This document shows, piece by piece, positions 60,864 through 64,000 of a stretch of 64,000 nt of DNA. The stretch spans positions 60,203 to 124,202 of the forward strand of contig JAFXQB010000009.1 of the NCBI GenBank assembly GCA_017527435.1, in the 5' to 3' direction. The DNA comes from Salinivirgaceae bacterium. Lineage in GTDB: Bacteria > Bacteroidota > Bacteroidia > Bacteroidales > SZUA-534. Positions within the stretch are counted from its first letter, which is position 1. Each line of letters opens with the position of its first letter. The notes under the pieces were generated by a model. It saw only the letters and a list, made by a program, of their open reading frames with translations, was not told the DNA's origin and did not search any database. The position numbers and the translations under genes are program-made.

Positions 60864-62753
60864 TCACACCCGACCAATCTCTCTGTCGAGTTCCTCGTAG
60901 ATTGAGTTTTGACTCATAAATTCAGGCACAATCATCTTCATCTGTCTGACAACCTTCACATTGTCCTGTTCGGCAATCATCGGCACAAACTCGTCGATTT
61001 TGGCGTTGGCCTCATCGTGATTGTACTCACGCACCTTGGCAACCATAATCTGCGGGTGCGGCGTAGGAATGGTATTCTCTTTATTTGCAAGCAGTTCTTC
61101 GTAGAGCTTCTCGCCCGGACGAAGTCCCGTGTAAACAATCTGTATGTCTTTGCCAAGTTCCAGCCCCGAAAGTTTTATCATCTTTTTGGCCAAATCCACA
61201 ATCTTGACCGACTTGCCCATATCGAAAATGAAAATCTCACCACCCTTGCCCGATGCGCCGGCTTCCAACACAAGTTGGCAAGCCTCGGGAATGGTCATGA
61301 AGTAGCGTGTTATCTGCGGATGCGTGACGGTGATTGGGCCGCCTTCCTCAATCTGCTTCTTGAATCGCGGAATCACCGAGCCGTTTGAGCCCAGCACATT
61401 GCCAAACCGGGTTGTGATGAAGCGAGTGGCCGATTTGCCGTTGAGCGACTGCGTGTAGATTTCAGCAATACGTTTCGATGCGCCCATCACATTGGTTGGG
61501 TTAACGGCCTTGTCGGTCGAGACCATCACAAAGCGGCTGACACCGTACTTGACAGCCATATCGGCAATCAGGCGTGTGCCAAGCACGTTGTTGCGGACAG
61601 CCTCAACGGGATTGTTTTCCATCATCGGCACGTGCTTGTAAGCCGCCGCATGATAGACAATCTCGGGCTTGTAGAGTTCAAACACTTCTCTAACGCGCTG
61701 CTCGTCGGTTATATCGCCAATCACAATGGTTATGTTGCTTGCCGACTGCGAGTCGCGCAGTTCCATCTCAATATCGTACATCGGTGTTTCAGCTTGGTCA
61801 AAAAGCACAATGTTGTGCGGCTCAAACCTGATAAGTTGGCGCACAATCTCGCTTCCGATTGAACCCGCCGCACCAGTAACAAGCATCGTCTTGCCTTTCA
61901 CCTGTTCCTGTATACGGTTGAAATCGAGTTGGATAGGATTGCGCTCAAGCAAATCCTCAATTTTTATGTTCTTAATCTGTTTTGAACTCAATTCGCCGTT
62001 AATCCAGCTTTCAACCTTTGGCACATTGAACATTGTTATGCCGTTGTTCAGGCCCAGCTCAATTATTTCCTGCTTCTTCTCGACCGATTGAAACGGCTTT
62101 GCCAAAAGCAGATGGCGGACTTCGAGTTCGGCGGTCAGATTTTCAAGATTGTCAATCGGATAGATGGGCAGGTCATCGATTTTCTTGCCGGATTTCTTGG
62201 CAATGTCATCAACAAATGCCACAACCTTGAAGTTGGCGTCGCGGTCCTCTTCAATGGCGTGCTTGGCGGCTTGCGCATTACGGTCGGTGCCGTACACAAT
62301 CACGTTTTTCGATTTGGCCGTCGTTCTGAACTCAAAGAACACCGACTTGACCAGAAACCGCAACGATATCATAAAGAAAAGCGTTGTCAGGAACTCAATC
62401 GCCACAATCGACATCGGCACAATAAACGCCTGTGTCAGCCCAGAGTAGTAGCAAATCAGGTTGGTTGCCACAATGAAAAGGCTGCCCGATGTGACGGTGA
62501 TGAAGATGCGTTTGGCATCGCGCAATCCGGTGTAGCGCACTATTCCGGCGTAGGTGCCGGCTATCAGGAAACTGACAAAGCGCACCCCGACAACCAACTC
62601 AACAATCTGCGTCAGCTCGCCAACATTCTCGTTTTCAGGTATTTCAAAATTGAAACGCAACAGATAGGCTATGACGATTGACGCTGTGCTTATGAACACA
62701 TCAATAATAAGTACTATCCAGCGTGGTGTGTATTTTCTACTGAAAATTGACAT
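60864..62753 (-). CDS. Membrane UDP-sugar 4,6-dehydratase, CapD/WbpM/FlaA1 type
   Basis: 629 residues from the ATG at 62753; a TTG two codons upstream is not needed. Four membrane segments in the first ~145 residues, a first Rossmann domain (SKNVIVYGTDRNAQAAKHAI), then the catalytic SDR domain with the NAD loop TGAAGSIGSEIVRQLIRFEPH near 292, YHAAAYKHVPMMENNP, and active-site region STDKAVNPTNVMGASKR, in which Met replaces the usual Tyr as in this subfamily. It removes water from UDP-GlcNAc or similar to start synthesis of unusual sugars for capsule, O-antigen or glycoproteins. No other sugar-pathway genes lie near in the window. Confidence 0.93.
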   Translation of the reverse strand: MSIFSRKYTPRWIVLIIDVFISTASIVIAYLLRFNFEIPENENVGELTQIVELVVGVRFVSFLIAGTYAGIVRYTGLRDAKRIFITVTSGSLFIVATNLICYYSGLTQAFIVPMSIVAIEFLTTLFFMISLRFLVKSVFFEFRTTAKSKNVIVYGTDRNAQAAKHAIEEDRDANFKVVAFVDDIAKKSGKKIDDLPIYPIDNLENLTAELEVRHLLLAKPFQSVEKKQEIIELGLNNGITMFNVPKVESWINGELSSKQIKNIKIEDLLERNPIQLDFNRIQEQVKGKTMLVTGAAGSIGSEIVRQLIRFEPHNIVLFDQAETPMYDIEMELRDSQSASNITIVIGDITDEQRVREVFELYKPEIVYHAAAYKHVPMMENNPVEAVRNNVLGTRLIADMAVKYGVSRFVMVSTDKAVNPTNVMGASKRIAEIYTQSLNGKSATRFITTRFGNVLGSNGSVIPRFKKQIEEGGPITVTHPQITRYFMTIPEACQLVLEAGASGKGGEIFIFDMGKSVKIVDLAKKMIKLSGLELGKDIQIVYTGLRPGEKLYEELLANKENTIPTPHPQIMVAKVREYNHDEANAKIDEFVPMIAEQDNVKVVRQMKMIVPEFMSQNSIYEELDREIGRV

Positions 62754-62865
62754 TGCCAATTGTTTTCAAAACGCCTGCAAATGTATAATATTTTCAGTCA
62801 ATCGGTAAACATCGGTCTTGTAAACTGACAAGCGGCATCCGGCATCAGAATCCACCTGCACCCAA

Positions 62866-62897
62866 CAAAAAAAGAGCGCCTCTTGCGAAGCGCTCCT
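62866..62897 (-). terminator. Terminator after groL
   Basis: A stem, GAGCGC/GCGCTC, with a 10-base loop is followed by seven T on the minus strand, about 40 bases past the groL stop. Confidence 0.8.
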
Positions 62898-62934
62898 CCC
62901 CTTACTAACTAATTATGAAAAAATCACGATTTTT

Positions 62935-64000
62935 TTACATCATTCCGCCCATACCGCCGCCGGCCATTGGGTTGGCTGCGGGGGTTTCGGTTTTCTCCTC
63001 AACAAGCACGCACTCGGTTGTCAGGAACATTCCGGCAATCGAAGCGGCGTTTTCCAGAGCAACACGGGCAACCTTTGTCGGGTCGATGACGCCGCCGGCA
63101 ACCATCTTCTCGTACTTGTCGGTGCGGGCATTGTAGCCGAAGTCGGCCTTGCCTTCCTTCACCTTGTTCACAACCACTGAACCCTCGCCGCCAGCGTTCT
63201 TCACAATCTGACGCAACGGCTCCTCAATGGCGCGCTTGATAATGTTGATACCCAGCGTTTGGTCCTCGTTCTCGCCTTTCAGTTTCTCGAGAGCGGCAAT
63301 GCTACGGATGTAAGCCACACCGCCACCAGGAACAATACCTTCCTCAACGGCTGCGCGGGTTGCGCTCAAAGCGTCGTCAACGCGGTCTTTCTTCTCTTTC
63401 ATCTCAACCTCCGAAGCGGCGCCCACGTAGAGAACAGCCACACCGCCTGCCAGTTTGGCCAAGCGCTCGTGCAGTTTCTCGCGGTCGTAGTCAGAAGTTG
63501 TCTTCTCGATTTGTGCGCGTATTTGGTCAACACGTGCGGCAATCAGCTCTTTCGAGCCCAAGCCGTTCACAATTGTTGTGTTCTCCTTGTTGATAGTGAC
63601 TTTGTCGCAGCGGCCGAGCATATCCATTGTGGCGTCTTCGAGTTTCATACCCTTCTCCTCCGAAATGACAATGCCGCCAGTCAGAGTGGCAATGTCCTCG
63701 AGCATCTCCTTGCGGCGGTCGCCGAAGCCCGGAGCTTTTACGGCTGCAATCTTGAGCGAAGCGCGCAAGCGGTTCACAATCAACGTTGCCAAAGCCTCGC
63801 CGTCAACGTCTTCCGCAATAATCAAAAGCGGGCGGCCGCTTTGTGCTGCAGGTTCAAGAATTGGCAGAAGTTCCTTCATCGAAGAAATCTTCTTGTCGTA
63901 AATCAGAATGAACGGACTCTCGAATTCGGCCTCCATCTTGTCGGTGTTGGTCACAAAATACGGTGAAATATAGCCGCGGTCGAACTGCATACCTTCAACC
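62935..64000 (-). CDS. groL: 60 kDa chaperonin GroEL, C-terminal part (cut by window edge)
   Basis: About 355 codons of groL; the 5' end lies beyond position 64000. Visible parts: apical domain ([26 protein letters not shown] in pieces, [17 protein letters not shown]), intermediate and equatorial domains ([67 protein letters not shown]) and the Gly-Met-rich tail ending GGGMGGMM. groES would be expected upstream, outside the window. A terminator follows. Confidence 0.97.
   Translation of the reverse strand, partial: VEGMQFDRGYISPYFVTNTDKMEAEFESPFILIYDKKISSMKELLPILEPAAQSGRPLLIIAEDVDGEALATLIVNRLRASLKIAAVKAPGFGDRRKEMLEDIATLTGGIVISEEKGMKLEDATMDMLGRCDKVTINKENTTIVNGLGSKELIAARVDQIRAQIEKTTSDYDREKLHERLAKLAGGVAVLYVGAASEVEMKEKKDRVDDALSATRAAVEEGIVPGGGVAYIRSIAALEKLKGENEDQTLGINIIKRAIEEPLRQIVKNAGGEGSVVVNKVKEGKADFGYNARTDKYEKMVAGGVIDPTKVARVALENAASIAGMFLTTECVLVEEKTETPAANPMAGGGMGGMM

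Overview
The window looks like chromosome of an uncultured, probably gut-associated member of the Bacteroidales (phylum Bacteroidota). Four things point there: many genes are preceded by the Bacteroidota -7 element TAnnTTTG; there is a type IX secretion (T9SS) sorting tail and the decayed remnant of a second; lineage families such as DUF4625, DUF2807 and a LysRS with a C-terminal extension are present; and cytochrome c maturation uses a fused ResB-CcsA (system II) protein. I cannot name genus or species from the sequence alone.

Layout. 1-3095: two tandem Cache-type membrane sensors (the first cut by the window edge). 3425-16549: one giant gene for a 4374-residue T9SS-exported surface protein, built from five units that each begin with the same tryptophan module at a spacing of about 950 residues. 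16929-19679: metY and a GT39-type membrane glycosyltransferase. 19813-22916: a three-gene operon (small Cys/His-rich membrane protein, TonB-dependent receptor, His-rich DUF4625 lipoprotein) that I infer handles a metal. 23017-27083: ccsBA, an exported nitroreductase and a Fic enzyme. 27403-29699: the electron-bifurcating transhydrogenase pair nfnAB. 30040-43596: mostly housekeeping genes (acyl-CoA synthetase, lysS, engB, prs, C40 peptidase, comF, dprA, rarA, AlkD-like, Bax-inhibitor-like, tatD).

43648-48144 is the accessory part. It holds a NarL-type regulator whose receiver has lost its phosphorylation residues, a paralogous-domain surface protein followed by a decayed T9SS tail, a DUF2971 gene broken by a one-base frameshift, a small unknown gene, an XRE regulator with a long, strongly structured and attenuator-like 5' leader, and a toxin-antitoxin-like GNAT pair behind two perfect palindromes.

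48157-64000 returns to core functions: a receiver/ATP-grasp fusion with an MBL hydrolase, a GH43-type lipoprotein, tRNA-Ala(GGC), an operon coaD-thioredoxin-like-rdgB-deacetylase, a NarX/NarL-type two-component pair, birA, a CapD/FlaA1-type sugar dehydratase and the 3' part of groL.

Intergenic DNA carries at least three families of short palindromic or tandem repeats. The most interesting signals for follow-up are the alternative-pairing leader at 46976-47229, the quasi-periodic giant adhesin, the receiver-ATP-grasp fusion lacking a swivelling-His domain, and the two degenerate signalling domains (a receiver lacking its Asp and an Hpt-like domain lacking its His).
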